This document shows, piece after piece, positions 7,840 through 16,840 of a DNA stretch of 64,000 bases. Source of the stretch: an uncultured Pelagibacteraceae bacterium (GTDB lineage: Bacteria; Pseudomonadota; Alphaproteobacteria; Pelagibacterales; Pelagibacteraceae); contig CACNAR010000006.1 in the NCBI GenBank assembly GCA_902618485.1, positions 1-64,000 of the forward strand, written 5' to 3'. The first letter of the stretch is position 1. Each line of letters begins with the position of its first letter. Under the pieces are notes generated by a model, which was given only the letters and a program-made list of their open reading frames with translations, was not told the DNA's origin and searched no databases. The position numbers and the translations under genes are program-made.

Positions 7840-7912
7840 TAAAACCTTTTCATTAATTTATTGAATTTTTCATATGGATATAGCATTGTCAACTTCTCAT
7901 ATCAAATTTTTT

Positions 7913-9088
7913 ATGGTTAGATCTTTTAAAACATTCTTAAAGCACACAGCAAAAGATTTTCATAATCAATCAGTAAACCCTCCAGTGGTTAGAGCCTCGA
8001 CAATTATTTTTAAGTCAATGCAACATATAAGGAAGACACAAGTTAAAGCCCAAAAAAAACCTACTGGTGGTCACTTTGATTATGGGAGACAAGGAACATC
8101 TACAACATATATATTACAGAGAATATTGACTAAGCTAGAGGATAGCTATCATGTCTTTACAACTCCAACAGGTTTTGGATCAGTTTTTTTAGCTATATTT
8201 AGTGTTGTTAGACCTGGAGATGAAATGTTAGTTGCAGACCCTGTTTACAGTCCAACAAGAATTCTTACAGAAAACTATTTAAAAGAATTTAATGTAAAGA
8301 CTGTTTTTTATAATCCTCACGATTTGAAAACATTAAAGAATAATATAACAAAAAAAACAAAATTAATTTTTGTTGAAAATCCAGGAAGTAATACCTTTGA
8401 TTTTCAAGATTTAGGTAATATTATTTCAATTGCAAAAAAACATAAAATATTTACAGCGATCGATAACACTTGGGGAACTCCATATTACCTGAAACCAATT
8501 AAATTAGGTTTTGATATGTCAATTGTTTCAGCAACAAAATATTACTCCGGTCACTCTGATGTAATGGGAGGTAGTTTGGCAGTAAACAAAAAAGTTTTTA
8601 ATAAAGTAAAAGCAGCAGAAAAAATCACAGGTTTAAGACTTGGTCCAGATGATGCTTATTTAATTACAAGAGGTTTGAGAACTCTTGATGTGAGATTAGA
8701 TAGACATAGCGAGAATGCAAAAAAAATAGCAGCTTTTTTATCAAAAAATAAAAAAATTCAATTACTCTATCCATTTAAGAAAAATTCAGAAAATTACAGA
8801 ATGTGGAAAAAATATTACTCAGGTGCATCTGGTTTAATGGGCTTAAAAATTAAATCAAGTAGTGCTAACTCAGTCAAAAAATTTGTAAATTCGCTTAAAT
8901 TATTTGGCTATGGATATAGCTGGGGTGGATTTGAAAGTTTGGTATTGCATCAAGAATTTAGAGAAACAGGAAAAAGAAAGTATATGAATTTGTTAAAAGA
9001 TGAACATTTAGTCCGATTGCATATAGGACTAGAAGACCCTAAAGATTTAATTCAGGATATCAAACAAGCGTTAAGATATTTAAAATGA
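7913..9088 (+). CDS. metC: cystathionine beta-lyase / trans-sulfuration enzyme (PLP, Cys/Met metabolism family)
   Basis: A PLP enzyme of 391 residues from the ATG at 7913. Family signs in order: SVNPPVVRASTIIF near the N-terminus, the tyrosine region DYGRQGT, TPTGFGSVFLAI for the PLP phosphate, AIDNTWGTPY with the PLP-binding Asp, and SATKYYSGHSDVMGG with the PLP Lys. LYSWGGFESL near the C-terminus is typical of cystathionine beta-lyases. It would split cystathionine to homocysteine, pyruvate and ammonia. An upstream ATG at 7874 would add 13 residues; 7913 gives the usual distance to the NPPV motif. It overlaps the next MFS gene by 4 bases. Confidence 0.82.
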   Translation: MVRSFKTFLKHTAKDFHNQSVNPPVVRASTIIFKSMQHIRKTQVKAQKKPTGGHFDYGRQGTSTTYILQRILTKLEDSYHVFTTPTGFGSVFLAIFSVVRPGDEMLVADPVYSPTRILTENYLKEFNVKTVFYNPHDLKTLKNNITKKTKLIFVENPGSNTFDFQDLGNIISIAKKHKIFTAIDNTWGTPYYLKPIKLGFDMSIVSATKYYSGHSDVMGGSLAVNKKVFNKVKAAEKITGLRLGPDDAYLITRGLRTLDVRLDRHSENAKKIAAFLSKNKKIQLLYPFKKNSENYRMWKKYYSGASGLMGLKIKSSSANSVKKFVNSLKLFGYGYSWGGFESLVLHQEFRETGKRKYMNLLKDEHLVRLHIGLEDPKDLIQDIKQALRYLK

Positions 9089-10305
9089 TTTCTGAAAAAT
9101 TTTTTCAATCTAAAACTGCAATCATAACCTTGATAGCTGCATGTTTCGTTGTTTTAATTTCTTTAGGAGTAAGGCAAACTTTCGGACTATTTTTTATAGA
9201 TTTTAACGAAAGTTTAAAAATCAGCAATACCGCATTTGGTTTTGCTATAGGAATGCAAATGCTTATGTGGGGTATCACAGGTCCTATTTTTGGGGCAATT
9301 GCAGATAAATATGGTGGACATATAGCTATAATTACTGCATTTATTTTTTATACATTAGGTATTTATTTTTTATACACGGGACCTAACACCGGAATATTTT
9401 TTCAAATTCATATGGGTTTATTAATTGGAATTGGACTTGGCGGTACAGCGATCAGTATTCCAATGTCAATTGTTGGAAAACATTTTCCATTATCAACAAG
9501 AACAATCGCTATGAGTTTTGTAACTGCAATAGGTTCATTTGGTTATTTTCTTTCACCAATTTTTACAAATTATTCATTAAATGAGTTTGGATGGAATTAT
9601 ACATTATATCTATTCAGTTTATTTTTGTTATCAGGACTGGTTGCGGCGTATTTTGTAAGATCTCCATCAGCTTCAGAAAAAATTGAAAAAACCTCTGATC
9701 AATCATTTAAAGAAGCTCTTTCAGAAGCATTTAAAACTAAAAGTTATATATTATTAGTCTCAGGTTTTTTTGTTTGTGGTTTTCATATAACCTTAGTTGG
9801 AACTCATGTACCAAAGTATGTGGTCGATAGAGGATTAGAGGACTGGACAGCTGCAGCAATATTATCTTTAATCGGAGTTTTTAATATTTTCGGTTCATTA
9901 TTAAGTGGTTATCTTTCAGTGAAGATGAGTAAAAAAATTATACTGAGTGCGATCTATTTTTTAAGAGGTATTTCGATTGCACTGTTTATATTCCTTCCTG
10001 CTAGTAATATTAATGCATTCTTATTTGGAGCAAGTTTTGGTTTCTTATGGCTTTCAACAGTTCCAGCTACAAGTGGAATAGTAGCTCATTTATTTGGTAC
10101 TAAATATTTGGGTCTTCTATACGGCATTGTTTTTTTAAGTCATCAAATTGGATCTTTTTTTGGCGCTTATTTGGGTGGATTATTTCATGATACATATGGG
10201 TCATATGATTACGCGTGGTATTTAGCAATTGCTTTATCTGTATTCGCGGCAATAATACATTTACCAATAAAGGAAGAACCAGTTTTAAGATTAAGAACAG
10301 AATAA
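9085..10305 (+). CDS. MFS transporter
   Basis: A 406-residue carrier with 12 hydrophobic segments split into two halves by a loop around residues 190-215. The motif between spans 2 and 3 reads GAIADKYGGHIAI, the standard major-facilitator motif A. The first span is followed by RQTFGLFFIDF, seen in the oxalate/formate antiporter-like MCT group. The substrate cannot be read; monocarboxylates are a reasonable guess. It overlaps the end of metC by 4 bases and ends 1 base before pabB, so it is part of the same run of genes. Confidence 0.8.
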   Translation: MISEKFFQSKTAIITLIAACFVVLISLGVRQTFGLFFIDFNESLKISNTAFGFAIGMQMLMWGITGPIFGAIADKYGGHIAIITAFIFYTLGIYFLYTGPNTGIFFQIHMGLLIGIGLGGTAISIPMSIVGKHFPLSTRTIAMSFVTAIGSFGYFLSPIFTNYSLNEFGWNYTLYLFSLFLLSGLVAAYFVRSPSASEKIEKTSDQSFKEALSEAFKTKSYILLVSGFFVCGFHITLVGTHVPKYVVDRGLEDWTAAAILSLIGVFNIFGSLLSGYLSVKMSKKIILSAIYFLRGISIALFIFLPASNINAFLFGASFGFLWLSTVPATSGIVAHLFGTKYLGLLYGIVFLSHQIGSFFGAYLGGLFHDTYGSYDYAWYLAIALSVFAAIIHLPIKEEPVLRLRTE

Positions 10306-10306
10306 A

Positions 10307-11458
10307 TTGAGCAGATCAAATCAATTAGTAGAACTACACCAATCGGGGAAACCTTTTATTATATACAAATCTCAAACAGGATTTGACCTTTACACCGATT
10401 TTTCAAAAAAAATTGTTTTAAATAATAAAAATATCAAAAATTTTTTAAAAAAAGAGAATAAAAAAAAAATGAAGAATACAGATCTTTATATAGGTTTTTT
10501 TGGTTACGAACTTTTAAATAATTTAATTGATATAAAATTGCCTAAACAAAAAGGTTTAAATTTTCCAAAAGGTATTTTTTATAAACCGGAAAAAAAAATC
10601 AAATTAAGTAATAGCCTTAATCATTTTGAAAAAGATTTTGAGTCTGGACGTTTTAGAATAAATATAAATAAAAAAAGGTATACAAAAATATTTAATAAAT
10701 TTAAAAAAAAAATTAAAAGTGGAGAAACGTATCAAATTAAAATTTGCACCAAATATAAAACTAAGTCTAAAGTAGATCCATTAGATTTTTTTTCTAGGTT
10801 ATCTAAGACAAATTTAGCTCCAGAAGCTTTTATGATTAAAGACAAGAACTATTCAATAGTTAGTTGTTCACCCGAGAATTTAATAACAAAAAAAGGCTGG
10901 GAAATATCTACAAAACCAATTGCTGGAACAGTAAAAAAAACAAAAAATCTTAATAAGTCAAAAGCATTAAATTATTTTAGAAAAAACATCAAAGAGACCA
11001 AAGAACATAATATGATTGTAGATATGGAACGAAATGATCTATCAAGAATTTGTAAGATCGGCACTGTAAGATTATCAAAACAAAAAATTGTTGAGGAATA
11101 TAAAGATCTATTTCATTACGTAAGCCTGATTAAAGGAAAATTAAGAAAAAATGTCAACAACTTGGATATTATCAAAGCAATGATGCCGGGTGGTTCAGTT
11201 ATTGGCTGTCCTAAGATAAACACGCTTAATCTTTTAAATAATCAAGAAAAAGAAAATAGAAATATTTATACAGGTAGCTTTGGTTATATAAAATTTAATG
11301 GTGATATGAGATTTAATATTATTATTAGATCAATTTTAAATTTTAAAAATATGTCAGAGATATCTGTCGCTTCAGGTGTCGTAGTTGATAGTAATGCCAA
11401 CCATGAATTTAATGAAAATTTTTTAAAGGCCAAAGCATTAATAGATTTGTTTAAATGA
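10307..11458 (+). CDS. pabB: chorismate-binding enzyme, aminodeoxychorismate synthase component I-like
   Basis: A 383-residue chorismate-utilising enzyme. Visible motifs are GETYQIKICTKY, SCSPENLI, TKPIAGTVKK, DMERNDLSRIC and MPGGSVIGCPK...YTGSFGY. The start is a TTG at 10307, directly after the MFS stop; no upstream ATG fits. With the amidotransferase and class IV aminotransferase that follow, the likely job is 4-amino-4-deoxychorismate for folate. One point is odd: the motif has Ala (PIAGT), whereas the PabB class typified by E. coli has a catalytic Lys there (PIKGT). Ala is the residue in anthranilate synthases and in a second PabB class, so TrpE-like activity is not excluded. The short N-terminal region lacks an LLES tryptophan-binding motif. 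Confidence 0.75.
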   Translation: MSRSNQLVELHQSGKPFIIYKSQTGFDLYTDFSKKIVLNNKNIKNFLKKENKKKMKNTDLYIGFFGYELLNNLIDIKLPKQKGLNFPKGIFYKPEKKIKLSNSLNHFEKDFESGRFRININKKRYTKIFNKFKKKIKSGETYQIKICTKYKTKSKVDPLDFFSRLSKTNLAPEAFMIKDKNYSIVSCSPENLITKKGWEISTKPIAGTVKKTKNLNKSKALNYFRKNIKETKEHNMIVDMERNDLSRICKIGTVRLSKQKIVEEYKDLFHYVSLIKGKLRKNVNNLDIIKAMMPGGSVIGCPKINTLNLLNNQEKENRNIYTGSFGYIKFNGDMRFNIIIRSILNFKNMSEISVASGVVVDSNANHEFNENFLKAKALIDLFK

Positions 11459-12012
11459 TATATGTGATAGATCATAACGACTCATTTACTCACAATGTAG
11501 TTCACCAATTTGCTTTATTTGATAGAGTTGAATGTGATAACTATAATGAGATTAGTGAAAAAAAAATCCATCAAGCTTCAACAATAGTTTTTTCACCGGG
11601 GCCAGGTAGCCCAAAAGATTATCCAATAACTTCTAAAATCTATAAAAGGTTTAAGGGAAAGAAAAAGATGATTGGCATTTGTCTAGGGTTTCAACATATC
11701 CTTTTTTGTGAAGGTGGAAGGATTATTGAACAGAAAAAGATATATCATGGTTTTCAATCAAATATCAAAGTAGTCAATGATAAATCTTTATTTCAAAAAG
11801 GAAAAATATTTAAAGTTGGAAGGTATCACTCTTTAAAGTTACAAGAACCTTTTAAATCTAATAATTTTGAGATAACTATGAGATGTTTAAATTCAAAAGT
11901 CGCGATGGCATTTGAAAATCAAAAGGAGAAAATATATGGATTTCAATTTCATCCAGAATCTTTTTTAACTATCAATGGCAAAATACTTATTAAAAAAATC
12001 TTATCAGCTTAA
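11455..12012 (+). CDS. pabA: glutamine amidotransferase component II (PabA/TrpG type)
   Basis: A 185-residue class I glutamine amidotransferase. It begins IDHNDSFTHNVVHQF, then FSPGPGSPKDYP, then the nucleophile elbow GICLGFQHI with the catalytic Cys at about residue 76, and ends with the His and Glu of GFQFHPESF. It releases ammonia from glutamine for the chorismate enzyme encoded just before it; the two genes overlap by 4 bases. PabA and TrpG cannot be separated by sequence alone, and one protein sometimes serves both enzymes. Confidence 0.85.
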   Translation: MIYVIDHNDSFTHNVVHQFALFDRVECDNYNEISEKKIHQASTIVFSPGPGSPKDYPITSKIYKRFKGKKKMIGICLGFQHILFCEGGRIIEQKKIYHGFQSNIKVVNDKSLFQKGKIFKVGRYHSLKLQEPFKSNNFEITMRCLNSKVAMAFENQKEKIYGFQFHPESFLTINGKILIKKILSA

Positions 12013-12748
12013 AAATTTAGAGGAAATAGAATTTCATGACCTTTGGGGAGATCATGGAATTTTCACGACGATGTGGATTTTTGGTAGGCCAGGAAAAATT
12101 TTATTTTTTAAAAATCATTTAAATAATTTAATTAAATCCTTAGAAGAATATAAGATCACTAAGAAATCTTTACGAGCTGATATTTTAGCTATTATTAAAA
12201 AAAATTTATCTAAAAAGAAAAGATATAATCATCTATTAAGAATTGCCCTAAATAAAAAAATAATTTCAATATCTTTAAGAAAAAGAATTAAACCAAAATT
12301 AAATTTTAATTTGAAATTAGTAAAATTAAAACGAGAAAAACCTGAATATAAAAACCTTAAATATAAAAAAATATTACTATATTTATCTAAAATGGATAAT
12401 TCCCAATCAGACATTGGATTGGTATCTAATAAAAGATTATTGGAAACTGGAACCTCAAATTTATTATTTGTGAAAGATCAAAAATTTTTTACCCCTAGAA
12501 AAGGATATTATGAGGGTAATACTTATAAATTTTTTAAAACAAAAATAAAAAAGATAATCAAAAAAGATATTTTCATCAAAGAGATAAATAGTTATGATGA
12601 AATCTTATTGTTGGGTTCTGGTAAAGGTGTTACATCGGTTAAAACAATAAATGAGATTAAATGGAAAAGAAAAAATTTAGATAAATTTAGGTTTCTTTCA
12701 AAACACTATAATACAGCTATAAATAAATGTAATTCATATAGATTTTAA
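11975..12748 (+). CDS. pabC: class IV aminotransferase-like, probable aminodeoxychorismate lyase
   Basis: A 257-residue fold-type IV PLP protein by pattern: FHDLWGDHGIFTTMWIFGRPGKIL near the N-terminus, then SNKRLLETGTSNLLFVKDQKFFTP in the C-terminal half, equivalent to the ETGTSNLF signature. Position right after pabB-pabA supports 4-amino-4-deoxychorismate lyase, which yields p-aminobenzoate and pyruvate. The ATG at 11975 makes a 38-base overlap with pabA, long even for this genome; a later non-ATG start is possible. The sequence is strongly Lys/Asn-rich and divergent. Confidence 0.62.
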   Translation: MAKYLLKKSYQLKNLEEIEFHDLWGDHGIFTTMWIFGRPGKILFFKNHLNNLIKSLEEYKITKKSLRADILAIIKKNLSKKKRYNHLLRIALNKKIISISLRKRIKPKLNFNLKLVKLKREKPEYKNLKYKKILLYLSKMDNSQSDIGLVSNKRLLETGTSNLLFVKDQKFFTPRKGYYEGNTYKFFKTKIKKIIKKDIFIKEINSYDEILLLGSGKGVTSVKTINEIKWKRKNLDKFRFLSKHYNTAINKCNSYRF

Positions 12749-12752
12749 GAGA

Positions 12753-13151
12753 ATGAAAGATCCCAACGAACCTTGTTTATTTTGTAATGCTAAAAAAACA
12801 GGATACACTCATGATAATAATCTTGCATATGCTAGTTATGACACTTACCCAGTTTCAGAATACCATTGTCTTATTATTCCTAAAAGACATACGATAGACT
12901 TTTTTGATTTATCTAACGAAGAATTGCTAGCATGTAATGATCTTATTAAAATAATTAAGAATGAAATAATAAGAAAAGATAAGTCAGTTAAAGGATTTAA
13001 CCTGGGAACAAATATTGGAAAAGTATCTGGGCAATCTATTTTTCATTGTCATTTTCACTTAATTCCTCGCAGAGAAGGAGATGTTGATAATCCTCAGGGT
13101 GGAGTAAGATCAGTTATTCCAAACAAACAACATTATAAAAGAAATAATTAA
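12753..13151 (+). CDS. HIT family nucleotide-binding protein
   Basis: A 132-residue HIT protein. The catalytic histidine triad is in SIFHCHFHLIPRREGD (His-x-His-x-His) near residue 102, and the N-terminal CLFCNAKK plus HCLIIPKRH at about residue 40 are typical of HinT-like nucleoside phosphoramidases. It would hydrolyse AMP-linked substrates in the cytoplasm. It lies 4 bases after pabC and closes this run of genes. The N-terminal Cys pair is common in zinc-binding HIT members. Confidence 0.88.
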   Translation: MKDPNEPCLFCNAKKTGYTHDNNLAYASYDTYPVSEYHCLIIPKRHTIDFFDLSNEELLACNDLIKIIKNEIIRKDKSVKGFNLGTNIGKVSGQSIFHCHFHLIPRREGDVDNPQGGVRSVIPNKQHYKRNN

Positions 13152-13195
13152 TTTTGTATAAAAAGACAAATTGACCTTAGTTTGAGGTTGAACTA

Positions 13196-13226
13196 TTGAT
13201 TCACAATATATAAAATTTAATATAAT
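13196..13226 (+). promoter_or_regulatory. candidate promoter of the apr operon
   Basis: TTGATT (13196-13201) and TATAAT (13221-13226) are spaced by 19 bases, slightly wide. The start codon of aprM follows 23 bases later with AAGGCGG as ribosome site. The -10 box is a perfect consensus. Confidence 0.45.
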
Positions 13227-13249
13227 ACAAAAATTTAACAAAGGCGGAA

Positions 13250-14044
13250 ATGTTAAGTAATAATCCTTTTTCAATTTTATCAGAGTCAATCTCACCGTTG
13301 GCAATGCAATCTTTCATTGTGGCCATGATTTTGTTGATTGTAATCGGTACAGTTATTCAAATGATACATCATAAAAATCTGACTTATTTTTTTAATAATG
13401 CAAAAAAAGCAAAACTTTCAGCAACTAAAAAATTAGGTGTAGGAGAAAGAGTCTCTGTCATTGCTAAAACAACAGTAGTGGATATTGGAACAACTTCAGA
13501 ACTTGGTTTTGGAAAGAGGAGACTTGCTCATGTTCTAGGAATGTATGGTACAATTTTGTTTTGGGTATCTTCGGCTATTTTAGTTTTTTGTTATACAGGT
13601 GCTGATAAACCTAGTTCTCAAACTTGGTCAATGCTTTGGCATGTCGGAGCAATACTCACATGCTTAGGAGGATATTGGTTTTGGTTTTTTTTAAGAGTTG
13701 ACGTTTCGGCTGAAGCTCATCCTTGGTATAGAATTATTAAAGCTGATTTGTTTGTCTTGGCTTTACTTGCGTGTTCAACTTTTGGGTTGGCTTGGTCTTT
13801 CACTCAATTCAATGGGCAAATTGGTTTGTCTTATTTATTTTTAGTTTTATTCATTGCAGCTAATTTAATTCTATTTGGTGGTGTATATTGGTCAAAATTT
13901 GCACACATGTTTTATAAACCTGGAGCTGCTATTCAAAAAAATTTAGCTGAAGCTGATGGATCAAGAGATAATTTGCCTCCACCAGCTGATGCGCCTGAAC
14001 AATTTGGCTTGGGCATAAAAAGAGAAGAGCCAAAACACTATTAA
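13250..14044 (+). CDS. aprM: AprM-like membrane protein of APS reductase
   Basis: A 264-residue membrane protein with about five to six hydrophobic spans, at about residues 18-37, 96-118, 127-148, 165-182 and 190-212. The C-terminal tail is hydrophilic and Pro-rich. It lies 29 bases before aprB and aprA. In the sulfur-oxidiser-type (lineage II) APS reductase loci, a gene called aprM in this position encodes the proposed membrane anchor and electron link in place of QmoABC; the assignment is by position and topology. Several conserved His (for example in HAHVLG-like and HPWYR stretches) could ligate haem. The ribosome site AAGGCGG is good. Confidence 0.72.
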   Translation: MLSNNPFSILSESISPLAMQSFIVAMILLIVIGTVIQMIHHKNLTYFFNNAKKAKLSATKKLGVGERVSVIAKTTVVDIGTTSELGFGKRRLAHVLGMYGTILFWVSSAILVFCYTGADKPSSQTWSMLWHVGAILTCLGGYWFWFFLRVDVSAEAHPWYRIIKADLFVLALLACSTFGLAWSFTQFNGQIGLSYLFLVLFIAANLILFGGVYWSKFAHMFYKPGAAIQKNLAEADGSRDNLPPPADAPEQFGLGIKREEPKHY

Positions 14045-14073
14045 TATGTTACATAGAAAGGATAATTAAAATT

Positions 14074-14544
14074 ATGTCAACTTTTGTATATATGACGAGA
14101 TGTGATGGCTGTGGTCATTGCGTAGATATTTGTCCTTCAGATATCATGCACATTGATGAAAATATCAGACGTGCAAAAAATATTGAACCAAACTTTTGTT
14201 GGGAATGTTATTCTTGTGTCAAAGCTTGTCCTAATCACGCTATAGATGTAAGAGGGTATGCTGATTTTGCCCCAATGGGTCACAGTGTTAGAGTTAGAAG
14301 AGAAGAGGAAAAAGGAACAATCTCTTGGAAAATAAAATTTAGAAATGGAACAGAAAAAAATTTTGTTTCACCTATCACAACTAAACCTTGGGGAAAATTT
14401 ATTCCTAAGCTTGCAGAAGGGGACACACCCAATCAAGGTGAGATAAATTCACAGAGGTTATATAGTGAGCCAGAGGGATTAAATACTAATCAAGAATTAC
14501 CATCGGTACCAAAAGAGTCCTTTAAAAAAGGAGTTTATTATTAA
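14074..14544 (+). CDS. aprB: adenylylsulfate reductase, beta subunit
   Basis: A 156-residue iron-sulfur protein. Two [4Fe-4S] motifs are plain: CDGCGHCVDICP at about residues 9-20 and CWECYSCVKACP at about residues 47-58, followed by NHAIDVRGYADFAPMGH, a hallmark of AprB. The C-terminal arm embraces the alpha subunit in known structures. It passes electrons between AprA and the membrane partner. The stop overlaps aprA by 1 base. In a marine heterotroph of this type the enzyme is thought to run in the sulfite-oxidising direction, which is inference here. Confidence 0.93.
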   Translation: MSTFVYMTRCDGCGHCVDICPSDIMHIDENIRRAKNIEPNFCWECYSCVKACPNHAIDVRGYADFAPMGHSVRVRREEEKGTISWKIKFRNGTEKNFVSPITTKPWGKFIPKLAEGDTPNQGEINSQRLYSEPEGLNTNQELPSVPKESFKKGVYY

Positions 14545-16403
14545 TGGCCAAACACAAAACCCATTATGAAGAGTGTGATGTATTGGTTGTTGGTGGTGGA
14601 ATGGCTGGAACAGGAGCTACTTTCGAAGCTCGTCATTGGGGTAGAGATTTAAAGATTGTTTGTGTTGAGAAGGCTAACATAGATAGAAGTGGAGCTGTAG
14701 CTCAAGGATTATATGCCATCAACTGTTACATGGGTATGCAGTGGGATGAAAATCAGCCCGAGGACCATGTAAGATATGCCCGAAATGATTTAATGGGAAT
14801 GGTTAGAGAAGATTTAGGATATGACATGGCTCGACATGTAGACTCAACTGTTCACATGTTTGATGAATGGGGTCTTCCAATGATGAAAAATGAAAAAACA
14901 GGAAGATACTTAAGAGAAGGAAAATGGCAGATCATGATTCATGGTGAGAGCTATAAACCAATTGTAGCTGAAGCAGCAAAAAAATCTGCCGACAAAATTT
15001 ATAATAGAATAATGGTTACACATTTATTGATGGATGAAGCCCAAGAGAATAGAATAGGTGGAGCAGTTGGCTTTAATATGAGAACTGGAGACTTCCATGT
15101 GTTTAGAGCAAAAGCTGTTATCGTCTCTGCAGGTGGAGCATCACATATATTTAAACCAAGAGCTGTAGGTGAGGGTATGGGTAGAACCTGGTACGCGCCA
15201 TGGAGTAATGGATCAGCATATGCTTTACCCATAGCAGCTGGTGCAAAGATGACTCAAATGGAAAACAGAATTGTTTTATGTAGATTTAAAGATGGTTATG
15301 GACCTGTCGGAGCATACTTTTTACATTTAAAAACATACACTCAAAATGCGAATGGTGAAAACTATGAAAAAAAATGGTATGACCAAACTAAAGAGTTAGT
15401 AGGTGAATATATTGATCACCATCCAACTCCAACATGTTTAAGAAATCATGCTTTTATTCAAGAAGTAGCTGCGGGAGGTGGACCAATTCACATGGTGACT
15501 AAAGAGGCTTTCCAAGATCCGCATTTAGAGACCGTAGGTTGGGAAAATTTTTTAGGTATGACAGTTGGGCAAGCTGTTGTTTGGGCTTCGCAAAATATTG
15601 ATCCAAAATATACTAATCCTGAGTTGACAACATCTGAGCCTTATGTAATGGGATCACATGCAACATGTTCTGGAGCTTGGGTGAGTGGACCAGAAGATTT
15701 ATCTCCACCTGAATATTTTTGGGGATACAATCGAATGTTAACTATTGATGGCCTATTTGGCGCTGGTGATACTGTGGGTGGAAGCGCTCATAAATTTTCA
15801 TCAGGTTCATTTACCGAAGGAAGACTAGCAGCCAAAGCAGCAGTGAAATACATACAGGATAAAAAAGCAGAGGGAATTAAAGTCTCGGACAAACAATGTG
15901 ATGACTTCAAAAAAGCTGTTTATAAACCTCTAGATACTTATACTATTGCTCAAAATGAAATAACTGGGGGAACAGTTTCACCAAGTTATATTTCACCTAT
16001 TCAAGGTCTACAGAGACTTCAAAAAATTATGGACGAATATGTGGGAGGAATTACCTCAAACTATATGACAAATGGAAACTTATTAAAAAAAGCTCTGCAA
16101 TTGTTAGACTGGCTTCAAGAGGATTTGGAAAAAGTGGGAGCTGAAGATTATCATCAATTAATGAGAGCTTGGGAGTTAAAACATAGGGCGCTGACTTCTC
16201 AGTGTGTGACTGAACATACATTATTTAGAGAAGAAACTCGTTGGCCAGGATATTATTATAGAGGTGATCATATGAAGTTAGATGATGAAAACTGGCATTG
16301 TTTGACGGTATCTAGAAGGGATCCTAAAACTGGTAAATTTAGTCTTGAGAAGGTACCTGTGTATCATATTGTTGATGAAAAAGAGAAGAAAAAAGCTTCT
16401 TAA
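14544..16403 (+). CDS. aprA: adenylylsulfate reductase, alpha subunit
   Basis: A 619-residue flavoprotein. The FAD site VLVVGGGMAGTGATFEARHW is at the N-terminus; the substrate region includes NPELTTSEPYVMGSHATCSGAW and GDTVGGSAHKFSSGSFTEGRLAAKAAVKY, strongly AprA. It interconverts sulfite plus AMP and APS. Length and motifs agree with the family. It overlaps aprB by 1 base and is followed after 23 bases by an unknown 116-residue gene. sat, needed to turn APS into sulfate and ATP, is not in the window. Confidence 0.96.
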   Translation: MAKHKTHYEECDVLVVGGGMAGTGATFEARHWGRDLKIVCVEKANIDRSGAVAQGLYAINCYMGMQWDENQPEDHVRYARNDLMGMVREDLGYDMARHVDSTVHMFDEWGLPMMKNEKTGRYLREGKWQIMIHGESYKPIVAEAAKKSADKIYNRIMVTHLLMDEAQENRIGGAVGFNMRTGDFHVFRAKAVIVSAGGASHIFKPRAVGEGMGRTWYAPWSNGSAYALPIAAGAKMTQMENRIVLCRFKDGYGPVGAYFLHLKTYTQNANGENYEKKWYDQTKELVGEYIDHHPTPTCLRNHAFIQEVAAGGGPIHMVTKEAFQDPHLETVGWENFLGMTVGQAVVWASQNIDPKYTNPELTTSEPYVMGSHATCSGAWVSGPEDLSPPEYFWGYNRMLTIDGLFGAGDTVGGSAHKFSSGSFTEGRLAAKAAVKYIQDKKAEGIKVSDKQCDDFKKAVYKPLDTYTIAQNEITGGTVSPSYISPIQGLQRLQKIMDEYVGGITSNYMTNGNLLKKALQLLDWLQEDLEKVGAEDYHQLMRAWELKHRALTSQCVTEHTLFREETRWPGYYYRGDHMKLDDENWHCLTVSRRDPKTGKFSLEKVPVYHIVDEKEKKKAS

Positions 16404-16426
16404 TCTAATATTATAAAGAGTATTCA

Positions 16427-16777
16427 ATGGATCTATTATCTAAATCAGATGAGGAGATATTCGAAATTGGTAAACCCTTCTGGGAAAACTTAGTTAGATC
16501 CTCTAATATGAAAGATTATGGCGGTTTTACTAGAGATTTTTCTACTCAAATGCTTTTTGGAGCTAATGAGGTCGAATTAGGTAAACAGTGGGCTAATAAC
16601 AAAATAATTGTAAATTTAAATGAAACATATGAGCCATTTGGTACTTTAAGAAGAGGTGATCATATAACAGTGTTAATAAAGCAAACAAACAAAGAAATCC
16701 AAGGTGAATTCTTAGGCAGACTTGTGCTTGGAGTAGAGGATGGCGAAGTCAAAGTTTTTGGTGCAACTATCTACTAA
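16427..16777 (+). CDS. unknown 116-residue protein downstream of aprA
   Basis: No family was recognised. The protein is soluble, with acidic and aromatic residues, and no signal peptide or membrane span. It starts MDLLSKSDEEIFEIGKPFWE, has LFGANEVELGKQWANNK in the middle, and ends with a beta-rich part, GEFLGRLVLGVEDGEVKVFG. It follows aprA by 23 bases on the same strand, so co-transcription is likely and a role linked to APS reductase or sulfite handling is possible by position only. Confidence 0.75.
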   Translation: MDLLSKSDEEIFEIGKPFWENLVRSSNMKDYGGFTRDFSTQMLFGANEVELGKQWANNKIIVNLNETYEPFGTLRRGDHITVLIKQTNKEIQGEFLGRLVLGVEDGEVKVFGATIY

Positions 16778-16840
16778 AAAAAGAATTAATTTTTCAATAA
16801 TAGTTTGACAATTTATCTACCAGGTGTATGAGAAATATAG

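Noticed and set aside
7874-7912. Earlier ATG for metC at 7874
   Set aside because: It adds 13 residues that do not look like the family N-terminus. It is kept only as an alternative.
10430-10470. Possible frameshift-prone or CRISPR-like A-rich repeats in pabB and elsewhere
   Set aside because: The A runs are simply Lys and Asn codons in a very AT-rich genome. No regularly spaced repeats or cas genes were seen.
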